A DNA stretch of 64,000 bases from Inonotus obliquus (taxonomy: Eukaryota > Basidiomycota > Agaricomycetes > Hymenochaetales > Hymenochaetaceae). The notes under the pieces are model-generated. The model saw nothing but the letters and a program-made list of their open reading frames with translations, was not told the DNA's origin and did no database searches. This document shows, one piece after another, positions 10,416 to 20,928 of the stretch (positions are counted from its first letter, which is position 1; each line of letters begins with the position of its first letter). The position numbers and the translations under genes are program-made. Where the stretch lies: assembly GCA_032164295.1 (NCBI GenBank), contig JAJHTX010000011.1, positions 992,001-1,056,000 on the forward strand. Reading direction: 5' to 3'.

Positions 10416-12744
10416 TTACCCCCCCTTCAAGAGTGAGTCTACGGTTTTCGCGGTGCTTTGGGATGTTTGTCATAAAACTCTTCGATTGCCTCTTCAGCAT
10501 TTGTCAAATCTTCTTCAGGCTGCCATGTTGGGTCTTTGTATCCTTCCCATTTGACCAAGAACTGAAGCTTTCGGCGATGGATACGCGAATCCAGTATCTC
10601 TTCAACTTCATACTCTTCTTCATTGTCGATGATCATAGGAGGTTTCGGCGGCGGGTGTTTCTGAGACTCAAAGACTGGTTCGATTGCGGGTTTAAGTAAT
10701 GCTTCGTTGAACACGGGGTGTACTTTCTTCCACGAACGGGGGAGTTTGAGACGATAAGCACTAGCTCCAACCTTTTCGACCACCTCGTATGGTCCAAACC
10801 ACTTGTCCTCGAGTTTAGCCGTCGGTCTGGATGTCTTAAGGTTACGTCCATCTAGGAAAACCTTGTCGCCCTGCCTATATTCCACGGATGCGCCTGCATG
10901 TCTGTCATGGAACCTCTTCATGTCTTCCGCCGCTTGTTTGAGATTCTTCTGAGCTATCTCATGTACTTCCTTGATATGTTTAGCGAAGTCTTCTGCAGAG
11001 TAGTTGGAAGATGATGTCACAACATCTGTGAAGCCCGTCGGATGCATGCCCGTGTTAACGAAGAATGGGGAAAGTTTTGTCGCAGAGTGCTCTCTGTTGT
11101 TGTATGCAAACTCCGCGAGAGGAAGCCAGTCGACCCAATCCGATTGCCTGTGGTTGACGTACAGGCGAAGATATTGTTCAAGTTCCTGGTTTACTCGCTC
11201 TGTCTGTCCATCCGTCTGGGGGTGATATGCTGTCGACGGATTTCCTTGGATGCGCAGTAACTTGTACAATTCCTTCATCATTTTTGCCTCGAACTGAGTT
11301 CCCCGATCATGGATGATCTTCCGCGGTAGCCCATGATGCCTGAAGATGTGATCCTGATAGATTTTTGCCATCCCTTCTGCGGTTAACTTTGTCGTTGTCG
11401 GAATCGCATGCATCTGTTTACTGAATCTATCCACTATGACGCAGATTGCATTATGTCCGCTCGACTCCGGAAGCTCCCCGATCAGGTCCACTGTAACCAC
11501 TTGCCATGGCGCCTCGGGTATCTCATTTGGGTGTAAGACACGTTGTTTCGCTGTTCTGACTGCTTTCGTCCGTTGGCACTTGTCGCATCCTCGTATGTAG
11601 CTTCTAACGTCTGTAAACATCGTTGGCCACCAGAAATCACGTCTGACCAGTTCGACCGTCTTTGATGAACCCGGATGTCCTGCCCATGGTGAGTCATAAC
11701 AAACCTGGAAGACCTTGTCTTGCATCTCATCCGGCACAAAGATCCTTCCATCCTTCTGCAGCATCCCGCCTTCCGTCGTTGCTCCTCTTGGCACTTCCTC
11801 CCTCGGCAGACTCTCCTGTGCTTCCTTAATCTTTTCCCTCAGAGTCATCAGATCCCCAGTGGTAAGGGCCCGTGCTAGCCATTCTTCTTTGATAAAGACG
11901 ATGTCCTTGTTGTCCTCCTTGCCTTCATCAAACCCTGCTCGCAGTGATAATAAATCAGCCTTTCCCATTGACGTTCCTGGTTTGTGCACTAATACGAAGT
12001 CGAATTCAGCCAGTTCCGTTCTCCAACGTGCTTGGCGGTAATTGAGCTTGTGCGCCTCCTTAAAGTACATGAGATTCAGATGATCCGACCAGACTTCAAA
12101 GCGATGTTTAGCGCCCAAAAGGTACTGTTGCCAGTCTCGAAGTGCTTCAACAATTGCCAACATCTCTTTGTCATAGATCTCATAGTTCCGTTCTGCATCA
12201 CTGAGTGCCGCCGATCGATACGCCACTGGTTTCCATTTGCCATCCTCCTGTTGCTGTAGCAAGACTGCTCCTGTAGCGTAGTTTGATGAGTCGGCCTCCA
12301 CTCGATAAGGTCGATCGTGACTTGGGATAGCAAGCACGGGTGGACTACATAAGCGCTCCTTTAATCCTTCGAATGCCTTCCGCTGTTCCCTTCCCCACTT
12401 CCATTCCGCTTTGCCTGTCAACGACGTTAGGGGCTTGACGACTTGACTATAGTCCTTGATGAACCGTCGCAACCAGTTTCCGAAGCCTAAGACCCTTTGT
12501 AGCTCAGTAACATTCTTCGGCACCGGCCAGTTCCTCACCACCTCGCTTTTCTTCAGATCTACCTTGAGCTCTCCACACCCAATAATATGTCCTAGGTATT
12601 TGACTCAGTCGACCTCGAATTCGCATTTCTGTGGCTTAAGGAACAAGCGATTGTCACGAAGTCGTTTGAACACTTCCCGTACTGTTAGAAAAGCAATACA
12701 ATTCACTATTACTAAGCCTGATTGATAACCGAAGTAACTCCAAT

Positions 12745-13524
12745 ATGAATTGGATACAGGAAAGGTTGAATGCGGTTACACAAGCACTACAACAGCCAAT
12801 AATACCAGCAACACCAAGACCAGGAGTGTTACAGTATTGTAGCATATGTAGACCAGCACATGAGATAGCCGAAAAGCTACTTCGAGAGATACTGAAGGAA
12901 ATAACATACTCAGCAATCGTCAAGGGACAATCGGACATTATGATTAGGAGACGATTCATTGTAATGAACTATGAACCGAATACAACTGTACGAAAGGCTT
13001 ATGAACGAGAAGTCAGGTTACTCTCATATGATAATCATTACTTCCTATTGGCAATAGGAATACGAAACGTGGCTTCAGAACAAGATAATCACCAATGCGA
13101 TGTAGCAGTGCTAGACATCGATATACCCTACAGGAATGAACCTGAACATATCGCAAGAGAGTCAGCTTACAAGTGGACCGACTACCTAGTCCAAAGACTT
13201 AAGCAATTACTGACAGGAGGAAGAACAGTTGTCGAAGTAAAGGAAGGTCGACATGGAGGAATAATAAGGATCAAAGGAATCCGAGGCAGATCACTAGCAG
13301 ACATAGCAGTAGCACCAGGATACATTAGGGTGCAGCAAGTAATTAATAACATCGACACACCTGGGGCAATAACATTACCAAGATGGCGAAGTGTAGGAAC
13401 ACAGACAGAGCCGATACAGACACCCGTATGGCACGTGACCCAAACATTACCAAGTATGGCAGAGTTTGATCGACGGCTTCGAAGCCGATCACACGTTATG
13501 AACCTCGACCATATAATGCATTAG
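12745..13524 (+). CDS. Unknown CxxC protein encoded inside element A
   Basis: ATG at 12745, stop at 13522-13524, 259 residues, with no intron needed. I do not recognise a family. Visible features are a CSIC pair (C-x-x-C) near residue 33 followed by a long helix (EIAEKLLREILKEI), two strand-like hydrophobic stretches (HYFLLAIGIRNV and CDVAVLDIDI), an amphipathic helix (YKWTDYLVQRLKQLL) and a Gly/Arg segment (IIRIKGIRGRSLADIAV). The ORF of element B has CYKC, a similar helix, a THWTIVGIHDILAL strand and a WVANTLRELWAYCKAI helix in the same order, so the two look like very distant relatives. The open frame in an otherwise decayed neighbourhood suggests recent selection. The function is unknown; it could be a product of the parent retroelement. 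Confidence 0.6.
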   Translation: MNWIQERLNAVTQALQQPIIPATPRPGVLQYCSICRPAHEIAEKLLREILKEITYSAIVKGQSDIMIRRRFIVMNYEPNTTVRKAYEREVRLLSYDNHYFLLAIGIRNVASEQDNHQCDVAVLDIDIPYRNEPEHIARESAYKWTDYLVQRLKQLLTGGRTVVEVKEGRHGGIIRIKGIRGRSLADIAVAPGYIRVQQVINNIDTPGAITLPRWRSVGTQTEPIQTPVWHVTQTLPSMAEFDRRLRSRSHVMNLDHIMH

Positions 13525-13763
13525 GGCAGCACCAGACTAAGTGGATGAGGATAGATTACTAAGACGAGGACTGAAAGGTAATAAGAATATGACATAAGGT
13601 ATTTAGAGTCATAGGAAAACAGGTATGACCGGAACCGATATGAACAAGTCATACGGCAATGCACAGCAGCTAGCATCGAGTATGACTAGGTCTGAAAGTA
13701 GTTACATTGAAGCGAACGGACCAACAGTAGATAATTCCTATACTAGGCAGGCATGTAAAATAG

Positions 13764-13771
13764 TATAAATA
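13764..13771 (+). promoter_or_regulatory. TATA box of element A
   Basis: TATAAATA lies 240 nt after the ORF and 525 nt before the element end. In an LTR this marks the U3/R border, so transcription of the parent element would start about 30 nt further on. Confidence 0.6.
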
Positions 13772-15562
13772 GGAGGCCATCGTAGGGCCAACCCAGCAGT
13801 TTAATCCAAGTCCAGAGACTCAGAGTAAACCTCACAGAAAGTCTCCAGTTGATCGATAAACAACCTCCGCACTAAGAACCCAATAAGTACTTGAGAGCGA
13901 CACTCCTTAAGCTAATCAACAGTGTGAGTTGAAGCTTAGGTAAAATACGGATAGCAGCTAGACTGTCTCTCCCTATCGTCAGCCTGAGTGCTAATTGATC
14001 AAAGTGTGGTAAGCATTGATCTCTCATACCTCTCTTATCGTGTCCAACAAGTGTTAGTACAGACAGTTAAGGTTATCACTTAGTTATCAGTATAACTAAC
14101 ATTACGATAATAGTATTAGACCACAGGCTACAGAAGTTGGTTGATAGTTGTTTTAGACGGAGCTTAACACATCCCCTAAGGTAGCTATTGATTCCACAGC
14201 TATAGTAGCATAGTGGATTTGGATTAACCCCTCTTTCGAGGCAACAACCAGATCTAGACGCCGATCCTACCAGATCAGCGCCACACCGAATTAACACGTA
14301 CCAGCTGATAATGCTCGGCATTGTTGGTGGAGAATATCAGAATGTCGTCAAGGTAAATGATGATTCTTCCTTCGTGTATTAAGTCCCTGAAGATGTCGTT
14401 CATAAAGCCTTGAAACGTAGCTGGTGCATTGGTTAACCCGAAGAACATAACCGTAGGTTCGAATAAGCCTAGGTTCGTCCGAAAGGCAGCCTTCCACTCA
14501 TCTCCTTCTCGAATACGTATGTTGTAGTACCCCCAATGTACGTCTAGTTTGGTGAAGATCCTCGCCTCCTTGACTTTATCGATTAATTCTTGAATAAGCG
14601 GGAGAGGGTATTTGTTTTTGACTGTTCCCTCGTTAAGCTTTCAATAATCTTGGATTGCACGGAGCGAGCCGTCTTCCTTTTTGATGAAGAAGAAGGGCGA
14701 TGCCATTGGTGACTTTGATTCACGGATTCGTCCAGAGGCTAAGTTTTCTTCGATGAAATCCTTCAGCGCCGCTTGCTCCTTCGGGTTCAAAGGGTACACC
14801 TTGCAATCGTTAGGCTTAAAATCCGGCTTTAGGTCTATCGCATGATCCCAAGGGCGATGTTCGAGAAGCTTCTCAAAGCTCTCTTCACTGAATACATCCT
14901 CAAAATCATCGAGATAAGTCGGCCAAGCTCGATCAGATGCGGTCATACGATTATGCACGACTGCAGTTGCCTCTGGGATTCGATTCTGCTGACAGCCAAG
15001 GGGACAACGTGTGAACTCGACCTTCCCCGTAGTCCAATCTATCTCTGGATTGTGCTTTGTAAGCCAGTCATGTCCTAGGAAGACGTCGCAGTGAGCCAAG
15101 CGAGTAACGGCTAGGCGGATCGCTTCAGTGTGTTGTCCAAAAACCATTTCTAGCTCAATGTAGTGCGTTATCATCCCCCCTGTGTTGAGAGTTCCGTCCG
15201 CATTAAAGACCATCATAGGACGTATGTATCTGATCCTGGGAAGATCATGCTTAAGCACAAATTCCTCATCGATACAGGAGCCGGTGCAACCAGAATCGAC
15301 TAGAGCTCGCGCTTTCTCTAAGAAGTCCCCCTCATATCTAGGCAGGCTGACCATGGATAAGATCACCTCTATCTCCAGTTGACGCCCATTTGATCCTCGT
15401 ATAAATCGTGGGTGCGCCTGGAAATAGGCTTCTTCAAAGACCTCCACATCATCTTCTGTTAAATCTTCTTCTGCTCTTGTTGGTATCATGTCGGTCAAGA
15501 TTTTGTAGTAGGGTGCAGCGTCATCGTGTTTCAAATCTCTAATGTAGTATACAGACGATGAG

Positions 15563-16933
15563 TCATGGAATACGCGCGACAAAACGAAATCTTGTGAAGT
15601 TTGACCAGTCGTCCCGACGACTACTCCTGGTCCTTGATAAAATCCTCCACCCCCTTTCTTCATCGACATCCTCCGCATCAGCTTGCATCACTCGCAGCTC
15701 CTCAGGACCTTGGTCGATCAATTGAAAGGCGCTCTCCCTCATTCTTCCCAGTTCGTCTGCAAAGAGCTGGCGCATCTCTGGTTCCCATGCCGTTATCGTT
15801 GCTCGCACAATCTGCTCCTTCCTAGGGCATTTGGCTGCGATGTGTCCTGGTGTTCCACAGGCCCAGCAGTTAAAGCTCCTCTTTGCTCGTTCGACAACAA
15901 CGTCCATAGGTATGCCCATCCCGGGATGAGTTCCTGGTCCTACTCCCTGATGATCACGCTGAACCGGAGGGACCTGCTGCTGACGTTGCTGTGGCTGTTG
16001 GACTTGGGGTGGGTTCCTCGTCTGGATTTGGTTTGACCAGTTCAAGCGGGGAGGACCTGTCCTAGTTGTAGAAACATGATGCAACTGTTGCTCGATCCTA
16101 TCAACGTCTATCGCTTTGGCCTTCCAGCCATCATAGGTGGTAGGGACGGTGGCTGAGCGCATGACTCTCTTGACAACCTCTAGGTTCAACGCATATTTCA
16201 AGCGATCGATAAGAATACCATCGTACAGTGCATCTGTAAGACCAGCTGCTTGTTGCTTGATGTCGAGCTTGACGAAGAATTCGTCGGCTGTCAACTTCCC
16301 TTGAGTCAGGCGCCTAAGATCCTCCAGCGCCTTCTCTTTCTTGTTCGGATCGTCAAATGACTTATCTAGGGTTGTTTGGAAGGCGGCCCAGTCATCCGGA
16401 ATACCATTCGCTTGGTTCGCATCGACGTAGTTCTGAGCCCATGTGCTGGCCGCTCCTCCTCTCATATACGAAAGAACGAAGAGGATCTTGCTCTTGCCTG
16501 TTGGAAACGACCTTGGATCAGACTCAAAGCAAAGGGTATACTCGCGTTTGAAGTCCTTGTAGTTGCTGCCATCAAACTCGCTCGGTTCCTTTGCACGAGT
16601 CTTTGGTGGTGGGGCTGGGAGGGCTGCAGGTTGCGGCATCTGCCCCAGTGCCAACGCAAACATCTGCGCAAACTGCTGCATCTGCGCCTGATTGAAACCT
16701 TGCGCCATCGGAGGGGTTGGTGCTCTAGGGGGAACAGGAGGGGGTACTGGTTGTTGTCCTTGTCCGCCTGACATTCGTAGTACAGGAGTCTCTAGAGAGG
16801 ATACGTCCGAGTCGCTTCTTGACGTTGGAGTAGGGGACGGGGGCGACGTAGGCGGAGTCTGAACAAATAGTTCGTCTATGTCTCTCTCCACGGCGTCTAG
16901 TAGTAAGGCACGTCGATGATGAGTTCTCGACAA
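15563..16933 (-). CDS. Gypsy Gag with CCHC zinc knuckle
   Basis: The frame is about 456 codons. A Pro-rich N-terminal part (to ~residue 120) is followed by a retrotransposon gag domain (EFDGSNYKDFKREY... LRRLTQGKLTADEFFVKL) and a zinc knuckle CWACGTPGHIAAKC near residue 360. Gag packages the RNA into cytoplasmic particles. No in-frame ATG opens the frame near its 5' end (the first codon of the open frame is TTG after TAA), and an ATG at 16976 lies in another frame, so the start is unresolved or mutated. The pol frame begins within the last 115 nt of gag, shifted one base forward (+1). Confidence 0.85.
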   Translation of the reverse strand: MSRTHHRRALLLDAVERDIDELFVQTPPTSPPSPTPTSRSDSDVSSLETPVLRMSGGQGQQPVPPPVPPRAPTPPMAQGFNQAQMQQFAQMFALALGQMPQPAALPAPPPKTRAKEPSEFDGSNYKDFKREYTLCFESDPRSFPTGKSKILFVLSYMRGGAASTWAQNYVDANQANGIPDDWAAFQTTLDKSFDDPNKKEKALEDLRRLTQGKLTADEFFVKLDIKQQAAGLTDALYDGILIDRLKYALNLEVVKRVMRSATVPTTYDGWKAKAIDVDRIEQQLHHVSTTRTGPPRLNWSNQIQTRNPPQVQQPQQRQQQVPPVQRDHQGVGPGTHPGMGIPMDVVVERAKRSFNCWACGTPGHIAAKCPRKEQIVRATITAWEPEMRQLFADELGRMRESAFQLIDQGPEELRVMQADAEDVDEERGWRILSRTRSSRRDDWSNFTRFRFVARIP

Positions 16934-17350
16934 CGTTTAACGACGAGGAGGGGGTACGGGTAATGGGTCTAGGCACTGACGTAAGTTTGTCGGCAAGCCG
17001 TCTGTAAGTCTTACTACAACACGGAAGATCCAGGCAGGAAAAACAATGGAGAAACCCGGGGCACTATGAACGTGTAGGAACTCCTTGGTGTAGATGACGT
17101 TTCCTCAGCACCAGATGGTAACGATGAGCGCCAGGGTGGCTTTCGGGTTAAGGGTTGTAACAGATCGGAATTACACAGAAACTTTGACAGTCTCCGGGCC
17201 GGTTGTTGTTATCTCGGTAGAAACCGGGTGTGTAAAAACTCGTGTTCATCGGGTGGTACTCGACGTCAATGGGAGACCGCAGGAGGGAACAGCAAGGTCT
17301 GGGTAACTCAGAGGTCGCTGAACGGTCCTGGTACGTGGGTCTCACTATTA

Positions 17351-17793
17351 TGTTATGCGAAACGACGGGTTCGGGGGTACTCGAACAGAGTCAGGGTCTC
17401 TCACACCAGAGCTTTAGGGTACGCTGCCTCAAACGTCGAAGACTTGTACAACGACAGAGACGATCACGCAGGCTAAGGGATGGTGGTGGTAAGAAGATAT
17501 ATTTAAGTTAGTACAAACAATGAGTAAATACCTAAGGGATGGTGGTGGTAAGAAGAATAGTGAGATGGGGTACAAATGAGTCAGACTATCTACTTATATA
17601 CACACCAGACGTGGGAAGATATTACTCTAAGAAGAATATTAGTAAGAAAGGAAAATAGAATATTACAGAACGTTCCGATAAAGAGCGACTAAGCAAGATG
17701 AATAATAAGGATGAGTAAGCATATACAGAAAAGGAAGATGACAAATAAGGAATTAAGTAAGCAGAGCAAGAAGGAAAAGTTCAAGTCCTAACA
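17351..17793 (-). repeat. Gypsy copy 2, 5' LTR (443 bp)
   Basis: It begins (minus strand) TGTTAGGACTTGAAC and ends CGCATAACA. A TATATAAG box is conserved as in the other LTRs of the family. A few substitutions separate it from the left LTR, so the insertion is not brand new. Confidence 0.9.
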
Positions 17794-18189
17794 TTCGGAT
17801 GAGGGGAAGTGCAAGACATACGAGAAACGGTGCAGATGGTGGGATTCAAGATGACAAGAGCGAGCTGAGCGTATGCATGCCATCCCTCTGGTGCTCTCTT
17901 TAGATCGGAAAAGTACAGATACACGGATACGGTATCATTCGGTGGCGCGTTTGAATTACCGAAGGGATATAAAAGTGTTTGCCTAGTAAGACGTCCAAAG
18001 ATGAATGGTAAATCGTTATCACGGTGAAATATAAGGACGTACCAACGATGTCCCCCACCTCAAACTCCAGACTGATAATCTTCTTCTTTAATTTCCTCCG
18101 ATTTGCCAGCCTCCAACGGTAAATGGTGAACGGCCTTATTGCGTACGTGCCAAACCGGTCCAGTCCAGGTCCGGACTGGTCCACACCGG

Positions 18190-19317
18190 TAAATGTGCGA
18201 GATCGCAGCCGGTACCGGAGGTACCGGTCGAGGGGTGTATGGTATAAGAATACGGGGAGGGCCAAATGAGGCAGTACTTATCCAGTACGCTCACGGTACT
18301 TGTTGTCTGTAGAAGGGGGACGTAAAGAGAGCCAAAGGAATAATAGAAAGGGGTGCTGGATCAGCTAGATGTTGGGGGGAATGTGTTCTTGTCTGGAATC
18401 GAGAGGGTCGGTACCGTGGAAAAAACGTCGGTACAGGTCGGTACTGCAAGGAAACAGCTAGCACGGGGTGGTATAGCGAGAAACAGAATGAGGGAGACTG
18501 GTAGATGAAGGTGTCGACTGGACTGGGAAGCAAACCTGAGCCCTTGCACGGGAGGCTAACTCCTGACGTTCACTTGAGACGGAACTGGGATGGAACTCGA
18601 GATGAGACTGAGACGGAACTGGGAAGGGGGTGAGGAAACCTGAGCCCTCACATTAGAGGCTAGCTCCTAAGATTACCTGGAGAGCTACTACGTACAGGAG
18701 GAGATATTTATACTACTGTACCATAGTTAGCTCATAAGTCCAAAAGGAGAAAGTAAAAAGGAAGATCAAAACAAAGAAAAATGTCATAAGAAGAATGATT
18801 ACAGTAGAGCCATCAGGGGGACAACAAGAAAGGGTTAGGGAGGACAAGATACCAATTAAAACGTAGCATATAGTACCCCTGGATGAAAAGTCCTCAGGAC
18901 AAGAGATTTGAACCCCTGCCAAACGATACCGATGCATTCCTGGTGGTACCGGACCTGAAAACCTTAATGGATACTGACCCTGAGCTTCCCCAAAGAACCG
19001 GCATGCATACTCCAACCATCAGGAATGAATACCAGAGAGGGAGACGTCCGATCCATGTCATGAGAGCATGTTGAATTGTCAATTTGTCTCGGTACTGGGT
19101 TCGGCACTCGGTACTCTCGGTATTCTTGGTACCGGGTTTCTTGGCGCTCGGTACCGGTACTCTCGGTGTTCAGTATCTTGAGAAATGGGACCAACGGTTT
19201 CTCTAGGTGTGCTGGAGGATACTGGAAGGTGTAGATAGGACCGTACCATAGCATGGGGTAAGCATAGAATGGGATACCGGGCTTGATACCGAGCTCAGCT
19301 GCACGTAGTTCTCTTCA
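18190..19317 (-). mobile_element. Solo LTR, CCGG-site family, copy 2
   Basis: It is 1128 bp, inserted in hAT copy 1 with CCGG on both sides (18186-18189, 19318-19321). The uninterrupted site is in hAT copy 3 (35951-35954). On the minus strand it starts TGAAGAGAACTACGTGC and ends GCACATTTA. The TATAAATA box lies near 18710 (minus strand). Confidence 0.8.
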
Positions 19318-19471
19318 CCGGTCCGGAAAAACAGAAGGGAGCCGGACCAAGGACCGAACCAACCTGGACCTCAGCTGAACCGGACCTGAACTGGACTGGA
19401 CTATTGGTTCGGTCCGTGTCCGGACTGCGGTCCACACGGTCCAGGACCGGACTTCGGCAACCCTACTTATA

Positions 19472-20926
19472 CAGTCTCACGGCGGGCAAAATAGAATATC
19501 AGAGGGTGCGGTATTTAAAATTATTTTTTTGCCGAAATTTTAAATATCGGCAAGCATATCAGCATGTGATTTATATTTATAATACCGGCGGGATTGATAT
19601 ACTTACCGATATTTAAAGTAGATGTTTAGACTATCTTTCAGGAAGATATGCATAAAAACAGATGGGAATTTAAAATATCAACCCAATCGATATCCATATC
19701 GATATAAAAAATATGGGCACGTGGTTTATATAAATAATATCGGCAAGGTCGATATGCTTACTGATATTTAAAATAATTGCGAGAAAAATTCTTTAAATTT
19801 AATGCCCGCTGATATCCTATTTTGCCCGCCATGTCTTTTTCAAAAGTCCTGAGACACGTGCCAAATTGCCATTTTCGGCCCCTCCAGTACCTCAGAACAC
19901 AAAATAAATCATATCTCACTCAATTCTTGACCGTTTCGCGTCATCTAGGTTGCTAAATTCATGTCTCGATCGTGCCGTCCAGACCGTAACAAACCCGAGC
20001 AAAATCGGTTAATAGTTGACCCCAAAATAGCGCAAAACATCGTTTTTTCATGCATTCCTCATGTACAATTTTTCCTGCACTCAATTCTGGGTCTACAACA
20101 CCCACAAGTGTCTCAGAGCCCTCAGATAGAATATATGTAAATTTAGGGTTTGTATTTGAGGTGTGTTTTGAGGTGTATGTGCTGGTCTGGGGCATGCCTG
20201 GAAAGCACAAATCCCCCCTCATCCCCTGAGCCCCCCATGCCCCAAGAAGAAATGTCTGAGGCTAAGTTCATACATGTAAATTCATTTCAGATCTATTGGA
20301 GGTGATTTGAGTACTTCTCATGTCTGCTATGAGGATTGGTGCATTGATTGAGATGGAGGAGATAGGGAATATGCACTATACTTCCCTGCCTTTCCCCAGC
20401 TTCCCAACATACCCATTTGCTCTGAGAAAGGCTCAGATGCATTCAAATATACTCTAAATGAGTTCCCATGTATGAATTTATCCTCAGATATTTTTTCCTG
20501 GGGCATGGGGGGCTCAGGGGATGAGGGGGGATTTGTGCTTTCCAGGCATGCCCCAGACCAGCACATACACCTCAAAACACACCTCAAATACAAACCCTAA
20601 ATTTACATATATTCTATCTGAGGGCTCTGAGACACTTGTGGGTGTTGTAGACCCAGAATTGAGTGCAGGAAAAATTGTACATGAGGAATGCATGAAAAAA
20701 CGATGTTTTGCGCTATTTTGGGGTCCACTATTAACCGATTTTGCTCGGGTTTGTTACGGTCTGGACGGCACGATCGAGACATGAATTTAGCAACCTAGAT
20801 GACGCGAAACGGTCAAGAATTGAGTGAGATATGATTTATTTTGTGTTCTGAGGTACTGGAGGGGCCGAAAATGGCAATTTGGCACGTGTCTCAGGACTTT
20901 TGAAAAAGACTGTACGAAAAAGACTG
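19472..20926. mobile_element. Fold-back element with ~450-bp inverted arms (Tc1/mariner-like ends)
   Basis: The arms at about 19834-20275 and 20467-20912 are near-perfect inverted copies around a ~190-bp centre. Allowing for the MITE inside the left tip, both ends read CAGTCTTTTTCAAAAGTCC with TA outside, which fits a Tc1/mariner-type TA insertion. At the right end the tip GAAAAAGACTGTA is present twice, 14 bp apart. ORFs in the arms (87 codons) are mirror images of each other and have no recognisable product. The element interrupts the GDT1-derived exon 2 fragment at 20929. Superfamily assignment is from ends only. Confidence 0.6.
19478..19833. mobile_element. AT-rich MITE, 356 bp, inside the fold-back element
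   Basis: The terminal inverted repeats are CACGGCGGGCAAAATAG and (reverse complement of the right end) CATGGCGGGCAAAATAG, continuing to ATATCAG. The flanking TCT is present on both sides (19475-19477, 19834-19836), and removing the MITE plus one TCT restores the fold-back tip CAGTCTTTTTC. CAC at the ends with a 3-bp duplication is like CACTA elements. The interior has further inner repeats of AAATATCGGCAAG type. It has no coding capacity. Confidence 0.7.
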
Positions 20927-20928
20927 TA

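Larger units (their letters stand above)
12683..14296 (+). mobile_element. Solo-LTR-like element A carrying an ORF in its U3
   Basis: The element starts TGTTAGAAAAGCAATAC and ends CGAATTAACA, flanked by the 5-bp duplication CGTAC (12678-12682, 14297-14301). It interrupts the RT frame of gypsy copy 2 just after the YLDD motif, and the host reading frame resumes exactly across the site. TG...CA ends and a 5-bp duplication are LTR hallmarks. Order on the plus strand is 62 nt, an ORF of 259 codons (12745-13524), a TATA box at 13764, then 530 nt without a gene. Element B (27631-29218) has the same plan with little nucleotide similarity. There is no second LTR or internal region. Confidence 0.8.
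10439..15678 (-). pseudogene. Gypsy Pol (PR-RT-RNaseH-IN-chromodomain), interrupted
   Basis: The part 15678-14641 holds an aspartic protease (ALVDSGCTGSCIDEEF, D-S-G) and the start of reverse transcriptase (SPMASPFFFIKKEDGSLRAI QDY, then TGA for the usual Arg). The frame continues to the catalytic [12 protein letters not shown] (Y-L-D-D) at about 14330, where the 1614-bp element is inserted. After it come the rest of RT with a second TGA at 12604, RNase H (EADSSNYATGAVLLQQ), the integrase zinc finger, the D-D-E core (VDLIGELPE, DRGTQFEA, TDGQTERVNQ) and the chromodomain. The long downstream frame 12541-10439 is open for 700 codons. Reading through the two stops and the insertion would be needed for function. 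Confidence 0.9.
9915..17793 (-). mobile_element. Full-length Ty3/gypsy chromovirus, copy 2
   Basis: Both LTRs are present (9915-10415 and 17351-17793), with TGTTAGG...CATAACA ends and a 5-bp duplication TTCGG (9910-9914, 17794-17798). The site is empty in the other hAT copies (25354-25358 and 35559-35563), which proves the borders. Order on the minus strand is gag, protease, reverse transcriptase, RNase H, integrase, chromodomain. A purine tract (10416-10427) adjoins the 3' LTR. I see no tRNA 3'-end-type primer site next to the 5' LTR, so the priming mode is open. The reverse transcriptase is interrupted by a 1614-bp element (12683-14296), and two stop codons (14641-14643, 12604-12606) look like CGA to TGA changes. 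It is not autonomous now. Confidence 0.95.
9099..19465. mobile_element. hAT-like non-autonomous element, copy 1 (holds gypsy and a solo LTR)
   Basis: Ends are TAGGGTTGCCGAAGTCCGGT... and its reverse complement. Removing the gypsy element (7879 bp plus 5) and the solo LTR (1128 bp plus 4) leaves 1351 bp, exactly the length of copy 2 after removing its solo LTR. Copy 3 (34691-36098) has a perfect 8-bp duplication CATCCATT and an empty site at 40849-40856, which points to the hAT superfamily. About 200 bp at each end are packed with GGTCC/GGACC motifs, likely transposase-binding repeats. No transposase ORF is present. Flanks are GCTGTACG (9091-9098) and CTTATACA (19466-19473), which do not match each other but are the reverse complements of the flanks of copy 2; see findings. 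Confidence 0.85.

Noticed and set aside
19478..19833. Harbinger-type MITE
   Set aside because: The 3-bp duplication is TCT, not the usual TWA, and the ends start CAC; a CACTA-like label fits better but remains tentative.
20521..20784. 87-codon frames in both arms of the palindrome
   Set aside because: They are mirror copies of one non-coding arm, with no domain and no codon pattern of their own.
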